6,708 bases of DNA from Pseudomonadota bacterium (GTDB taxonomy: Bacteria > Pseudomonadota > Alphaproteobacteria > Acetobacterales > Acetobacteraceae). The notes under the pieces are model-generated. The model made no database searches, was not told the origin of the DNA, and saw only the letters and a list, made by a program, of their open reading frames with translations. Both the position numbers and the translations under genes were made by a program. This document shows, piece by piece, positions 5,147-6,708 of the stretch (position 1 is the first letter of the stretch; the number at the start of each line of letters is the position of its first letter). The DNA is taken from assembly GCA_021805485.1 (NCBI GenBank), contig JAJZFF010000656.1, positions 1-6,708 on the forward strand, read 5' to 3'.

Positions 5147-6682
5147 TCAGGAAGCGGGTTCGACGATCCGGGGGAACAAGCCGGACGGCGGCGGCAGAAC
5201 GGCGCCGGCGTCGAGCGGGGTGGCGAGTGACGCGAAACCCCGCCGATCCGCCGGAAGGGCAAGCTGGTCCAGCAGTTTCGCCATGGCTTCCGGCATGAAG
5301 GGCTGCAGCAGGATGCCGACGACGCGCAGCGCCTCGCAGAGGGTCCGCAGCACAGTCAGCATCCGCTGCGGGTCGGTCTTGCGCAAGGCCCAGGGAGCCT
5401 GGTGGTCGATATAGGCGTTGGCGGCGCGGACGAGTTTCCAGACCTCCTCGATCGCCTCCTGATAGGCCAGGCGATCCATCGCATCGCGCATGCGGTCCGG
5501 CAGGCCGTCGGCGATGGCGCGCAGCGCGTGATCGGCCTCGGCGGCGGGACCCGCTTCGGGCACCACGCCGCCAGCGTTCTTGGCGATGAAGGAGAGCGTG
5601 CGCTGGGCGAGGTTGCCGAGATCGTTGGCGAGCTCGACATTGATCCGCGTGATGACCGAACGGCGGGAGAAATTGCCGTCGTTGCCGAAGGGCATTTCGC
5701 GCAGCAGGCAGAAGCGCAGCTGGTCGAGCCCGAATTCCGCGATCAGCGGCTCGACGGCCAGGGCGTTGTTGAGCGACTTGCTCATCTTCTCGCCCTCGAT
5801 CGTCCACCAGCCATTGGCGAAGATGCGGCGGGGAACCGGCAGGCCGGCGGCCATCAGCATCGCCGGCCAGTAGACGGCGTGGAAGCGGGTGATTTCCTTG
5901 CCGACCAGATGCAGGTCCGCCGGCCAGTATTTCATCAGCGGCGCGTCCATGTCCGGATAGCCGCAGGCGGTGAGATAGTTGGTCAGCGCGTCGATCCAGA
6001 CATACATGACGTGATCGGGCGCGCCGGGCACCGGAATGCCCCATTTGAAGCTGGTGCGGCTGATCGAGATGTCGCGCAGGCCGGAGCGGACGAAGGAGAG
6101 CACCTCGTTGCGGCTGGAAGCGGGCTGGATGAACTCCGGATTGTCTTCATACAGTTTCAGAAGACGATCCTGGAACGTGCTGAGTTTGAAGAAATACGAG
6201 GGTTCGCGCACCCACTCGACCGGCGCGCCGAAGGGCGAGCGCTTGATGCCGTCCGCGCCGGTGACGAGCTCGCTTTCATCGTAGAAGGCCTCGTCGCGGA
6301 CGGCGTACCAGCCCTCGTAATGGCCGAGCTCGATGGCCCCTGCCCGCTCGATCGCCTGCCAGATCGCCTGGCAGGAGCGGATGTGGCGGGGCTCGGTGGT
6401 GCGGATGAAATCGTCGTTCGAGATGTTCATCGCCTGCGCCATGGCGCGGAACTCGCCGGCGATGCGGTCGGTGAACTCTTGCGGGGCGATGTTGTTCGCG
6501 CGGGCGGTGGCCTCGACCTTCTGGCCATGCTCGTCGGTGCCGGTGAGGAAATGCACGTCGAACCCGTCGAGCCGCTTGAAGCGCGCGAGCACGTCGGCGG
6601 CGACCGAGGTGTAGGCGTGGCCGATATGGGGCGCGCCGTTCACGTAATAGATCGGGGTCGTGATGTAGAATTTTCGGGTCAT
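5147..6682 (-). CDS. metG: Methionyl-tRNA synthetase
   Basis: Class I aminoacyl-tRNA synthetase that charges tRNA-Met with methionine in the cytoplasm. The 511-residue protein is full length for the short bacterial form. It starts MTRKFYITTPIYYVNGAPHIGH, with the HIGH signature at 19-22, and has FLTGTDEHGQKV (45-56), YEGWYAVRDEAFYDESEL (122-139), the methionine-pocket region MYVWIDALTNYL (226-237), DLHLVGKEITRFHAVYWPA (256-274) and GEKMSKSLNN (297-306), where KMSKS is 299-303. The anticodon-binding helical domain (about 340-475) includes ANAYIDHQAPWAL (421-433) and ends with LQPFMPEAM (459-467). The connective peptide lacks the cysteine zinc knuckle, and there is no C-terminal EMAP/Trbp111 tRNA-binding domain, as usual for alphaproteobacterial MetG. 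The start is well fixed by the family's N-terminus, though the ribosome binding site is weak. It is transcribed toward fliM. The next gene upstream, if real, overlaps it by 4 bases. Confidence 0.97.
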   Translation of the reverse strand: MTRKFYITTPIYYVNGAPHIGHAYTSVAADVLARFKRLDGFDVHFLTGTDEHGQKVEATARANNIAPQEFTDRIAGEFRAMAQAMNISNDDFIRTTEPRHIRSCQAIWQAIERAGAIELGHYEGWYAVRDEAFYDESELVTGADGIKRSPFGAPVEWVREPSYFFKLSTFQDRLLKLYEDNPEFIQPASSRNEVLSFVRSGLRDISISRTSFKWGIPVPGAPDHVMYVWIDALTNYLTACGYPDMDAPLMKYWPADLHLVGKEITRFHAVYWPAMLMAAGLPVPRRIFANGWWTIEGEKMSKSLNNALAVEPLIAEFGLDQLRFCLLREMPFGNDGNFSRRSVITRINVELANDLGNLAQRTLSFIAKNAGGVVPEAGPAAEADHALRAIADGLPDRMRDAMDRLAYQEAIEEVWKLVRAANAYIDHQAPWALRKTDPQRMLTVLRTLCEALRVVGILLQPFMPEAMAKLLDQLALPADRRGFASLATPLDAGAVLPPPSGLFPRIVEPAS

Positions 6683-6708
6683 GGCACTCGGAGAAGCTGG
6701 AGCATGGT
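6679..6708 (-). CDS. Possible 3' end of a gene overlapping the metG start
   Basis: Reading the minus strand inward from the right edge, one frame gives TMLQLLRVP and then TGA at 6679-6681, overlapping the metG ATG (6680-6682) as ATGA. This is the usual geometry of translationally coupled operon genes. In many alphaproteobacteria holB (DNA polymerase III delta prime) precedes metG, so that is the first candidate. Nine residues are far too few to identify it, and all three frames are open at the edge. Confidence 0.35.
   Translation of the reverse strand, partial: TMLQLLRVP

Noticed and set aside
5106..6044. Second minus-strand frame of 312 codons inside metG
   Set aside because: It is a frame-shifted reading of metG; the metG frame is intact over its full length.

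Overview
The window is GC-rich, densely coding bacterial chromosome. A motility switch gene (fliM) in the alphaproteobacterial style, a short methionyl-tRNA synthetase without a zinc-binding cysteine cluster or C-terminal tRNA-binding domain, and third-position GC bias all point to an alphaproteobacterium. A member of the Acetobacteraceae/Rhodospirillales is my best guess. That placement is inferred from protein style, not from a marker gene.

Layout, left to right. (1) Positions 1-761, + strand: the 3' end of a low-complexity, collagen-like/repeat protein that enters from the left edge, closed by a long GC hairpin at 771-806. (2) Positions 807-988: an AT-richer leader without a gene, likely carrying the promoter of the next unit. 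(3) Positions 989-2394, + strand: a two-gene overlapping operon of a DPM1-like family 2 glycosyltransferase and a small VTT-domain (TVP38/DedA-type) membrane protein. (4) Positions 2402-3907, - strand: an integral-membrane GT39/ArnT-like glycosyltransferase, convergent with the operon and only 7 bases from it. (5) Positions 3908-4063: divergent intergenic region and leader. (6) Positions 4064-5077, + strand: fliM, flagellar motor switch protein. (7) Positions 5078-5146: convergent gap with an 11-bp inverted repeat, a probable two-way terminator. (8) Positions 5147-6682, - strand: metG. (9) Positions 6679-6708, - strand: possible last codons of a gene that overlaps metG by 4 bases.

The genes fall into three unrelated themes: a surface/structural repeat protein, a probable lipid-linked sugar module, and single housekeeping genes. 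In the sugar module the GT2 would charge polyprenyl phosphate with a sugar, the VTT protein could move the lipid across the membrane, and the GT39-like enzyme would transfer the sugar to an acceptor outside. The sugar module and the collagen-like protein are the parts most worth a second look. I did not find CRISPR arrays, insertion sequences, tRNA or rRNA genes, or clear evidence of an undescribed system.
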